This document shows, one piece after another, positions 26,633-33,700 of a DNA stretch of 36,672 nucleotides. The first letter of the stretch is position 1. Each line of letters starts with the position of its first letter. This stretch comes from Verrucomicrobiota bacterium. GTDB taxonomy: Bacteria > Verrucomicrobiota > Verrucomicrobiae > Limisphaerales > UBA11358. Under the pieces are notes generated by a model. The model was given only the letters and a program-made list of their open reading frames with translations. It was not told where the DNA came from and made no database searches. The stretch is taken from assembly GCA_014860005.1 (NCBI GenBank), contig JACZKP010000061.1, positions 1 through 36,672 of the forward strand. The letters are read 5' to 3'. Made by a program: the position numbers and the translations under genes.

Positions 26633-28435
26633 TCACTCCGTGGCTTCCGTCACGGCGCGGAGAATGTTCGTCTCCCGCCGCTGCAACAAGCGCCCCAACG
26701 GGCGCAGCGTGATGACGTAGAGCCAGGCGAAGCCGGCGGCCATCAGGAACGCGGCCAGCAGATTCACCAGCGCCGCGGGCAGCCCGGCCAGGCGTTGGGC
26801 CAGGAATCCCAGGGCCGGCGGGAGAAATACCGGGGAAACCACGAGCGGAAACACACAATGTGCCACCAGCGCCACCAGCGCCGTCTGCCACGATTGTTTG
26901 GTGGGTTTGAGCGAACCCGCCGCGATGCGATAGGGCGCCAGGATGGAGGCCAGGTTTCCCAGCGTGCAGAACAGCAGAAACGCCGCCCCGAATTGAAGCA
27001 GCGTTGCCATGACGACCAGAACGGGCAGTTTCGCCAGAATCGCGACGCCGGTCAGCGGAATGAAAGCCACTGCCGCCGCCATCGGCAGCAGCGCGAGATT
27101 CTTGCCGGCCAACAACCGGTCACGCGGCGTAGGCAGCAACACCAGACCGCGAAAGCCGTCGCGGTCGCAACCGAACTGGTTGCTGACCAGTTGCAGCAGG
27201 GCAAACAGCACCATCACCACGGCAATGGTGCCGAAGAACGGCTTACCGGCCTCCGGGAAACTCACGCCGCCGCGTAGGAACATCATGCCGGGAATTAGGA
27301 TTGCCATGAGCAAGCCCATGCCCAACATCATCTTCACCTCCGGCGCGCGGGTCATGGACCGAAATTGCGCCAGCGCCAGCCCGGCGATGTCGTCCGGGAC
27401 ATGCGGCAGTTGTCGTTCAACCCAGTTCGGCACGGCTTTGGCCGGCTTGATTGGTCGGGAAGTTGCGCGCGGTTTCTCCTCGGCGCGATAGAAGCGCAGG
27501 GTGGTTTGGTAAGACCTTCGCAGTCCAAACCAGCCAAGTGCGATCATCCCGGCGGCACCCCAGATTGCGGGCAGGAAATGCCCTTCCGCCAGTCGGCGCG
27601 CGCCGTGCGGCAACCAAAGCAGGGGCACCCACGGATGCGCCAACGTTATCACGTCCGCCATCCGGATCGCGTGACTTACGTCCGGCTTGGCTTCAGGGAG
27701 CGTTGGCGAATGGGTGACCGCCACGTTGGTCGCCGATGTCGTGGACGTGTCCGGGTTCAGCAATCGTTGCATCTGGGCTGCCCGGCGCGCTTCGCGTTCC
27801 ACCCGGGCTTTTCGCTGGAACGCGATGTTGATCAACTGCGGTGATTGCGCGATCACAATGATGCTGACCATGATCCACATGGCGATCGCGCGCCGGCGGC
27901 GCGGATTCACCATGAGCGACAAGAGCCAGCCGCGCAGACAATAGACCCACGCAGTGACCATAAACACAAAGCCCAGGACCAAGGGCATCGCGAGCACGAA
28001 GCGCGGTCCGCGGCTGACGGTCAATCCGACGACCAGCCCCAGCATGAACGCGAGTCCGACCACGGTGCCGAACGAGATCAGCGACGCGAGATAATTGAAG
28101 ACGAACACCTGCCGCAAACTCACGGGCAGGTGCAACAGTCGGGCCAGGTCCACACTCTCGGAACGCTGCACTTCACTCAGCACCCCCATGAGCGAGAAGA
28201 ACAATACCGCGAGGATGACGCCATCCCACACCCACATCAAGGTGGGAGCGGGGATGCTCTTCATTGCCACGGCGCCGAGGAAGGTGGCACCCACCCCGCC
28301 GCCGACGGCAACCAGCACCAGCGCGACCATGGCCAGTGCGGCGATCACGGCGCCGAAGCCGCTGCCCCGCGTCATTTGATTGCGCGTGAGCCGCCAGCGC
28401 AGCCAGAGGATGGCGCGAAATTGCTCCCAGTTCAT
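26633..28435 (-). CDS. ABC transporter permease
   Basis: The ATG at 28435 overlaps the ATPase stop in an ATGA arrangement, giving 600 residues; the longer upstream frame runs over the ATPase gene and is not used. The protein has about 12-14 hydrophobic segments in two halves. The first helix cluster includes FGAVIAALAMVALVLVAVGG. A polar middle section (about 280-345, with a Thr/Ser/Asn-rich stretch) separates the halves. It resembles large ABC-2-type export permeases that pair with a single ATPase and move lipids, polysaccharides or drugs outward. The substrate is not recognisable. Confidence 0.82.
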   Translation of the reverse strand: MNWEQFRAILWLRWRLTRNQMTRGSGFGAVIAALAMVALVLVAVGGGVGATFLGAVAMKSIPAPTLMWVWDGVILAVLFFSLMGVLSEVQRSESVDLARLLHLPVSLRQVFVFNYLASLISFGTVVGLAFMLGLVVGLTVSRGPRFVLAMPLVLGFVFMVTAWVYCLRGWLLSLMVNPRRRRAIAMWIMVSIIVIAQSPQLINIAFQRKARVEREARRAAQMQRLLNPDTSTTSATNVAVTHSPTLPEAKPDVSHAIRMADVITLAHPWVPLLWLPHGARRLAEGHFLPAIWGAAGMIALGWFGLRRSYQTTLRFYRAEEKPRATSRPIKPAKAVPNWVERQLPHVPDDIAGLALAQFRSMTRAPEVKMMLGMGLLMAILIPGMMFLRGGVSFPEAGKPFFGTIAVVMVLFALLQLVSNQFGCDRDGFRGLVLLPTPRDRLLAGKNLALLPMAAAVAFIPLTGVAILAKLPVLVVMATLLQFGAAFLLFCTLGNLASILAPYRIAAGSLKPTKQSWQTALVALVAHCVFPLVVSPVFLPPALGFLAQRLAGLPAALVNLLAAFLMAAGFAWLYVITLRPLGRLLQRRETNILRAVTEATE

Positions 28436-29202
28436 ATAACCTCCGCCAGCCAGCTCAGATGTTGCGTGCCGGTCTGATCGCCACCAACGGCGCTTATGAA
28501 CCGATCTTCCAGCGAACCATTCTGCTGCTGCACTTCGTCCATCGTGGCCTGGTAAACCAGTTTGCCGTTGGCAATGATGCCCACGTCCGAGCAAAGTTTC
28601 TCCACGATCTCGAGCACGTGCGACGTGAGGAAAACCGTGGCGCCGCGTTTGACGCAACTCCGCAGGACATCGCGCAGCACGCGGGACGACACCGCATCCA
28701 CTCCCTCGAACGGTTCGTCCAGGAACAGCAGTTCCGGCCCGGGCAACAGCGCCGCCGCGAGGGCCAGCTTTTTCTTCATGCCGTGCGAGTATTCGAGCGC
28801 GAGCTTTTTCTCCTCATTCTCCAGGCCCATCATGGCCAGCAATTCATCACAGCGCGTCCGCACCGTGGCGGTTGGCAACAGATACATGCGCCCGATGAAG
28901 GTCAGGTATTCGCGCCCGGTGAGGTTGTCGAAGAGCGCCAGGTTCTCGGGCACGACCCCGATGCGGCGACGCACTTCGCGGGCGCGGTTTTCGTCAGCCA
29001 GGTCTTCGCCCAGGATGCGCATCTGGCCGCTGGTGGGCGCGAGCAATCCCGTGAGCATCTTGATGGTGGTGGATTTGCCCGCGCCGTTGGGCCCGAGAAA
29101 ACCGAAGAACCTTCCCGACGCGACGCTCAGGTTCAGGCCGTCCACGGCGCGGACGCTGCCGAACACCCGCGTCAGCCCGGTGGTTTCAATGACAACACTC
29201 AT
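28432..29202 (-). CDS. ABC transporter ATP-binding protein
   Basis: The 256-residue ATPase has all nucleotide-binding elements. Walker A is GPNGAGKST (about 37-45), the Q-loop equivalent is RRRIGVVPENLALFD, the signature is the variant YSHGMKKK, Walker B is ELLFLDEP and the H-loop is FLTSH. The signature YSHGM (instead of LSGGQ) is common in exporters of the ABC-2 class. It is translationally coupled (ATGA) to the permease that follows, so the two form a half-transporter pair that would dimerise in the inner membrane. The start at 29202 is the first ATG of the conserved N-terminus. Confidence 0.95.
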   Translation of the reverse strand: MSVVIETTGLTRVFGSVRAVDGLNLSVASGRFFGFLGPNGAGKSTTIKMLTGLLAPTSGQMRILGEDLADENRAREVRRRIGVVPENLALFDNLTGREYLTFIGRMYLLPTATVRTRCDELLAMMGLENEEKKLALEYSHGMKKKLALAAALLPGPELLFLDEPFEGVDAVSSRVLRDVLRSCVKRGATVFLTSHVLEIVEKLCSDVGIIANGKLVYQATMDEVQQQNGSLEDRFISAVGGDQTGTQHLSWLAEVI

Positions 29203-29223
29203 GGCGCATCTGATTTGAACTCT

Positions 29224-29241
29224 GCCGCGAGGCTACGCGGC
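29224..29241. repeat. Short palindrome in the divergent promoter region
   Basis: GCCGCG (29224-29229) and CGCGGC (29236-29241) form a 6-bp stem with loop AGGCTA between the divergent ABC ATPase and ExbB-like genes. It may be an operator or a fold in either leader; nothing more can be said. Confidence 0.25.
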
Positions 29242-29308
29242 TCCGTGCGGCAAGTCAGTTACAAAACCGGCCGGCGTTTTCAACACGTCTTCGCGCATCG
29301 TGGAATGC

Positions 29309-29336
29309 AACTTGGAACTTGGAACTTGGAACTTGA
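29309..29336. repeat. Heptamer tandem repeat AACTTGG, about four copies
   Basis: Units AACTTGG start at 29309, 29316, 29323 and 29330, the last ending in A. The array lies directly upstream of the ExbB-like start at 29354, between divergent genes. Because it lies within the expected leader, length variation could alter expression of the Exb-type operon. Confidence 0.85.
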
Positions 29337-29353
29337 GACACTATAACAGCGAC

Positions 29354-30070
29354 ATGTTGCAGGACTTGCTAATCGCCAGCACGCTGACGTTCTCGCCGCT
29401 CCTGGCCGCGGTCGCGACCAACGCGCCCAACTTGGCGGCGGACCCGACGCCGTCGCTGCTCAAAGGCGGTGGGCCTATGCTGTGGGTGATCCTGTTTACG
29501 GGTGCGGTCGGCATTGCCACGTTCATCGAGCGCCTGCTCCATTGTCACCGCGCGCAGATCAATTCCACCGAATTTCTCAACGGCGTGCGAACCGTGCTCA
29601 AGCGTGACAACGTGGTCGAGGCGCTCTCGATCTGCGACGCCACGCCCGGGCCGGTGGCGCGACTCGTGAAGACGGCGATTCTGAACCGCGGCCACGGACG
29701 CGAACGGGTGCGCGAAGCGCTGGAAGAGGCCGGCCTCGTGGAGGTGCCGCGTCTGGAGCAGCGGCTCAACCTGATCGCAACCATCACGCAGATTGCCCCA
29801 CTGCTGGGTTTGCTCGGCACCGTGCTGGGCCTGATTGATGTGTTTACGGAGATGCAACGGGCGGGACTGTATGCGCACGTCGGTATGTTGTCTGGCGGCG
29901 TCTGGAAGGCGCTGTATGCCACCGCCGCGGGACTCGCGGTGGCGATCCCCGGTCAGGCCAGCTACAATTATCTGGTCAGCCGCGTGAATTCCATCGTGCT
30001 CGACATGGAACGCGCCGCGACGGAAATCGTCAACATCGTCACTGAAATCAACGGCACGAAGTCCGCATGA
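29354..30070 (+). CDS. MotA/TolQ/ExbB-family proton channel protein
   Basis: The 238-residue product has three predicted transmembrane helices (about 42-60, 143-165 and 184-205), preceded by a hydrophobic N-terminal stretch that may be a signal or first helix. The conserved core is present: APLLGLLGTVLGLIDVF (146-163) and ATAAGLAVAIPGQASYNYL (189-207), each with the Thr residues that line the proton path in ExbB/TolQ. It forms a pentameric ring around ExbD-type dimers and couples proton flow to TonB. I start at 29354 because the upstream in-frame ATG at 29300 reads through the heptamer repeats. It overlaps the next gene by 4 bases. Confidence 0.88.
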   Translation: MLQDLLIASTLTFSPLLAAVATNAPNLAADPTPSLLKGGGPMLWVILFTGAVGIATFIERLLHCHRAQINSTEFLNGVRTVLKRDNVVEALSICDATPGPVARLVKTAILNRGHGRERVREALEEAGLVEVPRLEQRLNLIATITQIAPLLGLLGTVLGLIDVFTEMQRAGLYAHVGMLSGGVWKALYATAAGLAVAIPGQASYNYLVSRVNSIVLDMERAATEIVNIVTEINGTKSA

Positions 30071-30504
30071 GATTCCCCCGCCATGCCCGCATCCTTCGGG
30101 GGCAGTTCGACATTGTGCCCTATGTCTCGGTGTTTTTTCTCGTGGCCCTCTTCATGATGCTCGGCTCGCTGGTCTATACGCCGGGCGTGCGTATCGAATT
30201 ACCGGAGGGCGACGACCTGCCAGGCACGGACCGGCCCATGGTGGCGGTGGCGGTGGACGCCAGCGGCCGGTTGTACTACCGCAATCAGCAGGTCGAGGAA
30301 GCCGACCTAAAGATCCGACTGCGTCAGGCAGTTGAAGCCGCCGGCGAACCGCTCACGCTCGTGGTCCAGGCGGACAAGGCGGTGCGGCAGGAGCTTCTCG
30401 TCCGGTTGAGTCTGCTCGCGCGCGAGGCGGGGATTCACGATGCCCTGCTCGCCACGCTGCCGCGCATCATCTCCGCTCCCAACGCGCCGCCTGCCGAGCC
30501 ATGA
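30067..30504 (+). CDS. ExbD/TolR-family protein lacking the transmembrane Asp
   Basis: The 145-residue product has one transmembrane helix (about 17-36) and a periplasmic domain (about 45-135) with YRNQQVEEADLKIRLRQAVE and the VVQADKAVRQELLVRL segment typical of ExbD/TolR. The position of the proton-carrying aspartate in the family pattern P-x-x-D-x reads PYVSV here, so S21 stands where Asp is expected; a single Asp (D15) lies six residues earlier at the membrane edge. Gene order (ExbB, ExbD, TonB-like) and coupled overlaps (ATGA on both sides) support the family call despite this. Either the complex uses another route for protons or it does not pump. Confidence 0.82.
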   Translation: MRFPRHARILRGQFDIVPYVSVFFLVALFMMLGSLVYTPGVRIELPEGDDLPGTDRPMVAVAVDASGRLYYRNQQVEEADLKIRLRQAVEAAGEPLTLVVQADKAVRQELLVRLSLLAREAGIHDALLATLPRIISAPNAPPAEP

Positions 30505-31289
30505 ATGTGCCGCAAGTCGAGCCGCTTGGTTGGTCGCAGCGCAAATGGGGGATCGTGATCGCGGTGGTGTTTGTCCTGCATCTTGCCCTGGCGTTTGTTT
30601 TCAGTGATCGCAAACCGCTGGCGCCGCGTCCGGGGCTTGCCGCGCCGATGATGCGGGTGGTCAGCGAACGCAGCGAGTTGCTGGCGCTGGATGATCCCAC
30701 CTTGTTCGCATTACCGCATCCTCGCAGCTTTGCCGCCCCCGCGTGGTTGCGCGCGCCGAGGGTTGACTTCCCCGTGTTCAGATGGCGCGAACCGGAACGC
30801 GCGCTCCCGCTTGCCACGGAACAATTGGGTGACGCTTTCCGACAGTTCATGCAGACGAACACCTTTGTGCGTTTCAAACTGGAGACGCTGCCCGCGCCGC
30901 GATTTCCCCGCAGCGAAACACCTCCCGCCCTGTCGCCCGCCGGCCGCTCCGAACTGCTCGTTCAAGGGGAACTGGCCACCCGCCGGCTGCTGAATCCGCC
31001 CGAACTTCCGTCGTGGCCCGCCACCGACTTGTTGACGAACACTGTGGTGCAGTTACGGGTGACCGCGACCGGCAATGTGTTTACCTTCGCCTTGTTGCCG
31101 CCTGGCAGCGGCTCCGCGGCGGCTGATCAATTCGCCTTGAACGCGACGCGCTCCGCCCGCTTTACTCCATTGCCTCAAGCCGGCAATCCCCTCACCAGCC
31201 CGGCCGCGAATCTCACGGAAGGCACGCTGCTCTTCGTCTGGCACACGGTCCCGCCACCGGCCACCAACGCGCCGGCAGCCACTCCCTAA
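30501..31289 (+). CDS. TonB-like energy transducer (divergent)
   Basis: The 262-residue protein has an N-terminal cytoplasmic stub, one transmembrane helix (about 16-36, GIVIAVVFVLHLALAFVF), a Pro/Arg-rich linker to about 150, and a C-terminal domain. This last part follows the TonB pattern, with a strand VVQLRVTATGNVFTFALLPPGSGSAAAD, a helix with FALNATRSARFTPLP and a final strand LFVWHTVPP. It starts in a 4-base overlap with the ExbD-like gene. Standard TonB proteins carry energy from ExbBD to outer-membrane receptors; no receptor gene is in the window. The C-terminal match is my own pattern reading and is not strong. Confidence 0.6.
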   Translation: MNVPQVEPLGWSQRKWGIVIAVVFVLHLALAFVFSDRKPLAPRPGLAAPMMRVVSERSELLALDDPTLFALPHPRSFAAPAWLRAPRVDFPVFRWREPERALPLATEQLGDAFRQFMQTNTFVRFKLETLPAPRFPRSETPPALSPAGRSELLVQGELATRRLLNPPELPSWPATDLLTNTVVQLRVTATGNVFTFALLPPGSGSAAADQFALNATRSARFTPLPQAGNPLTSPAANLTEGTLLFVWHTVPPPATNAPAATP

Positions 31290-31290
31290 T

Positions 31291-31515
31291 ATGACCGCGT
31301 CCGAACTCATCCAGGCTTACGTGGTCGCGCTGCTGGCGTTGCTGGCCTTCATGGGAATTTATTCCGAAATGCGGCGGCGGCGCTTTCATCCCACGCCGAC
31401 GGAGGACCGCATCTTCCGCTGCACCGATTGCGGCTACGTCTATACCGACGACCCGGATGTGGACCGCTCCCGCTGCGCCCAGTGCGGGAAACTGAATGAG
31501 GGGATCACATTTTGA
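31291..31515 (+). CDS. Small membrane-anchored zinc ribbon protein
   Basis: The 74-residue product has a hydrophobic N-terminal helix (about 7-24, AYVVALLALLAFMGIY), a basic stretch (RRRR) keeping the C-terminus in the cytoplasm, and a zinc ribbon with CTDCGYVYTDDPDVDRSRCAQCG (CxxC near 44-47 and near 62-65). The start lies one base after the TonB-like stop (TAATATG), so it is the last gene of the ExbB-ExbD-TonB-like operon. The ribbon resembles rubredoxin-like knuckles in pattern but lacks the full rubredoxin length. Its partner and function are unknown. Confidence 0.72.
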   Translation: MTASELIQAYVVALLALLAFMGIYSEMRRRRFHPTPTEDRIFRCTDCGYVYTDDPDVDRSRCAQCGKLNEGITF

Positions 31516-31596
31516 TCGGGCAAGCTGTTAAGCCATCAAACATGGGGACAAAACCACAAGCCCATGCGCCAAAACCGGGTTGCCACCGACTGCAGC

Positions 31597-33156
31597 TCAG
31601 TTTCCCGTCTTCAACTCCACCACATCGTGCGGCGCGGCCTCCTTCATGCCGGCGGCGCTTACGCGGATAAAGCGGGCCTTCTCGCGAAGTTGCGCCAGGT
31701 TCGCCGCGCCAAGGTAGCCCATGCCGGATTGAATCCCGCCGACGAGTTGCCCCAGCACGCGGTCCACCGAGCCGGACATTTCCTTGAGTGCCTCCACGCC
31801 TTCCGGCGCGACTTTCTGGGTTGGATTCGGCGCGTGACCATAGCGCGCGGCAGAACCGGATTTCATCGCCGCGAGACTGCCCATGCCCCGGTATTGTTTG
31901 TAAAGTTTGCCGCCAATTTCCATCACTTCGCCCGGCGCTTCCGGACAGCCGGCGAACAATCCGCCACACATCACCGCGTGCGCCAGCGTCAACGCTTTCA
32001 CGATGTCGCCGCTCTTGGTGATGCCGCCGTCGGCGAGGATCGTCACGCCTTTCTTCGCCGCAATTCGCGAGCAGATGTAGAGTGCGGTCATTTGCGGAAT
32101 ACCCACACCGGCGACGATGCGCGTGGTGCAGATGGAGCCGGGGCCTTGTCCGACCTTGATGACGCTGGCGCCGCAATCCGCGAGAAACTCCACACCGGCG
32201 GCGCTCGTCACATTGCCGGCGATGATTGGTAATTTTGGAAAAGCGTCGCGCAGCATTTTTACCGCGTCTCCCACGCCTTTACTGTGGCCGTGGGCGGTCG
32301 AAACGGCCACCGCATCCACGCCGCGTTCCACCAATCCGCCGACGTGCGTGAGGATGCGCTCGCGGTCCAGTTCCCCAAAGGCGTTCCGCGTGGCGGAGAC
32401 CGCCGCGCCGCACACCAGCCGGAATTGCGCGTCGCGCGCGGGCTTGAATTGCGCGCGGCGCTCATGGGCGATCCGCTCCACGTCGCTCATCGTGAATAAT
32501 CCGCGCAGGTGATCCGCGTCATCCACCACGAGCAGTTTGTGGATGCCGGGCCGCTCGGTGAAGAATTTGTCCGCGCGGGCGATGGGGTCCTTGCCGAGTT
32601 CCTTCTTATTGATCGTGTGGACCTGGGCACGCGGCGTCATGGCCTCGGCGATCTTGCGCTTGGCATAGCGCGCTTTGACAACGTGGCCGGGCAGCAGACC
32701 CACCAGTATGCCTTCCGCATTCACCACGGGAAACGTGCTAAACGTGAATTTGCGCTCCTCAACCAGCTTCACCACGTCGGCGATGAGTTGATCCGGCGCG
32801 ACCTTGATCGGCTCCTGAATCATGCCGGGCACGTGATATTTCACCCGGCTGACTTCGGAAAGCTGCTGACGCTCGGGCATGTTGTAATGGATGAGCCCCA
32901 GCCCGCCGTTCAAGGCCATGGCGATGGCCATGCGCGATTCCGTTACCGTGTCCATGTCGGACGAAATCACCGGGATGTTCAGTGTGAGCGACCCGGCGAG
33001 CTGCGTATCGAGTTGCGTGTCGCGCGGAAGCACTTCGGAATAAAGCGTGGCGAGCGTGAGATCGTCGAAGGTGAGTCCGAGACTGGCGTGCGCGGGGAAA
33101 AAAGCATCCGCCGCCTGGTAGAATTGGGAGTCAAGATTCCTAGACTGTGTTGCCAT
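31597..33156 (-). CDS. guaB: Inosine-5'-monophosphate dehydrogenase
   Basis: The 519-residue enzyme oxidises IMP to XMP with NAD, the committed step to GMP. The TIM barrel is split by a CBS pair (about 110-235, [22 protein letters not shown] and [12 protein letters not shown]). Catalytic features are GPGSICTTR with nucleophile C343, the [14 protein letters not shown] phosphate region, the [10 protein letters not shown] strand, and the flap with the RY dyad in SAARYGHA. The conserved cofactor-region motif normally D-S/T-A/S-H-G-H-S reads VSTAHGHS (S286 in place of Asp). The loop normally E-G-R-V-x-Y-K-G reads EALKEMSG, so the protein is a divergent subfamily, but the catalytic set is complete. 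The upstream noncoding region may carry regulation. Confidence 0.92.
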   Translation of the reverse strand: MATQSRNLDSQFYQAADAFFPAHASLGLTFDDLTLATLYSEVLPRDTQLDTQLAGSLTLNIPVISSDMDTVTESRMAIAMALNGGLGLIHYNMPERQQLSEVSRVKYHVPGMIQEPIKVAPDQLIADVVKLVEERKFTFSTFPVVNAEGILVGLLPGHVVKARYAKRKIAEAMTPRAQVHTINKKELGKDPIARADKFFTERPGIHKLLVVDDADHLRGLFTMSDVERIAHERRAQFKPARDAQFRLVCGAAVSATRNAFGELDRERILTHVGGLVERGVDAVAVSTAHGHSKGVGDAVKMLRDAFPKLPIIAGNVTSAAGVEFLADCGASVIKVGQGPGSICTTRIVAGVGIPQMTALYICSRIAAKKGVTILADGGITKSGDIVKALTLAHAVMCGGLFAGCPEAPGEVMEIGGKLYKQYRGMGSLAAMKSGSAARYGHAPNPTQKVAPEGVEALKEMSGSVDRVLGQLVGGIQSGMGYLGAANLAQLREKARFIRVSAAGMKEAAPHDVVELKTGN

Positions 33157-33291
33157 GTCGGATAATGCAAACCACCCCTCGGCCTTGGCAAGTGGAATTC
33201 AGAATCAGCAATAGCCGTGAGCAACTCAATTCTTGTAGGAGTCAAAACCCGACGCCATCTGCGGACCGAATAGCGAACAACGTGCGTTTTG

Positions 33292-33377
33292 CCTGAAGGT
33301 CTCCGGTCGGGTCAATGCCTCATCTTCCTCCCGCGTCCAGGCCTGGTCCGAGCGGTGAGATATGCGAGACCTTCGGG
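33292..33377. repeat. Long-range inverted repeat in the guaB upstream region
   Basis: CCTGAAGGTCTC (33292-33303) pairs with GAGACCTTCGGG (33366-33377). All 12 positions pair on the plus strand, with one U-G wobble that becomes an A-C mismatch on the minus strand. The 62-base interior has further pairing potential, including CCGC and GCGG arms and an apical CCAGGCCTGG. It may be a structured leader of guaB mRNA or part of an RNA on the other strand. Confidence 0.6.
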
Positions 33378-33443
33378 TGGGCTGTAAGGCATGCTGCCGT
33401 TGTGATTTCTCATTCGCGACCAGGCCAGGTGCTCGAGTGCAAT

Positions 33444-33449
33444 ATTATA
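33444..33449 (-). promoter_or_regulatory. Candidate -10 element for guaB
   Basis: The minus strand carries a perfect TATAAT here, within AT-rich DNA and about 290 bases upstream of the guaB start codon. A matching -35 (17 bases away, ATGATG) shares only three positions with TTGACA. It would give a leader of roughly 280 nucleotides. Confidence 0.35.
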
Positions 33450-33519
33450 CTTCTTATGTCATATCACATCATTACTAATACTTTAGCTAAATGGTTTGAC
33501 AGTCATTTGTGCTTATGAT

Positions 33520-33700
33520 TAACTCCTCTCAGTTAGCAACAATTACCGGGCTGTAATGCCCACGCTCTTTGAAGTCAAAATGCTTTCGGTGTGAATCCTG
33601 GTACAGATTCATGCCGGAATTCTACGTGATCCTACTGAGTACTATTCGAAAATTCCCCGGGCTTCTCGGCCATCCTCTGGTCGCTTAGCCCGGTTTTTTT
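33520..33700 (+). ncRNA. Candidate small RNA ending at an intrinsic terminator
   Basis: No gene precedes the plus-strand terminator at 33657-33700, so it must end a noncoding transcript or act as an insulator. Upstream lie GGGC-TGTAAT-GCCC (33548-33561) and a 14-bp hairpin, 33584-33597 with 33606-33619 (loop CTGGTACA). Three of its pairs are G-U wobbles, so they pair in plus-strand RNA but would be A-C mismatches in a minus-strand RNA. A TTGACA at 33496-33501 with a weak TTAACT at 17-base spacing could start it near 33530. I could not match it to RNase P, tmRNA, SRP or 6S RNA. The start is a guess. Confidence 0.42.
33657..33700 (+). terminator. Strong intrinsic terminator
   Basis: A two-tier hairpin: CCGGGCT (33657-33663) pairs with AGCCCGG (33687-33693), then a 3-by-3 internal loop, then CGGCC (33667-33671) with GGTCG (33679-33683) around loop ATCCTCT. 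Seven T residues follow directly (33694-33700). On the minus strand there is no T run after the stem, so termination is rightward. The stem overlaps the stop codon of the amidohydrolase gene on the opposite strand. Confidence 0.8.

Larger units (their letters stand above)
33157..33684. other. AT-rich noncoding interval upstream of guaB
   Basis: No protein-coding frame is convincing in these 528 bases. 33430-33660 is clearly richer in A+T than its surroundings. It holds a -10-like TATAAT on the minus strand (33444-33449), a TTGACA on the plus strand (33496-33501), a palindrome TTTAGCTAAA (33482-33491), a 12-bp inverted repeat (33292-33377) and, at its right end, a plus-strand hairpin series ending in a terminator. 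It thus looks like a two-way regulatory block: a guaB promoter with a long leader leftward and a small RNA rightward. Confidence 0.55.

Noticed and set aside
26526..26891. N-terminal extension of the NfeD protein
   Set aside because: Reads as Gly/Ala/Arg-rich shadow of the permease gene; the start at 26525 has a ribosome-binding site and a signal peptide.
31597..33156. Loss of the IMPDH catalytic Arg-Tyr pair
   Set aside because: At first the changed EALKEMSG loop suggested it, but the RY dyad is present earlier in SAARYGHA.
33292..33377. SRP RNA, tmRNA, RNase P or 6S RNA
   Set aside because: The signature sequences (GGAAGCAG loop, TTCGAC ends, GAGGAAAGTCC) are not present, and the length or closing stems do not fit.
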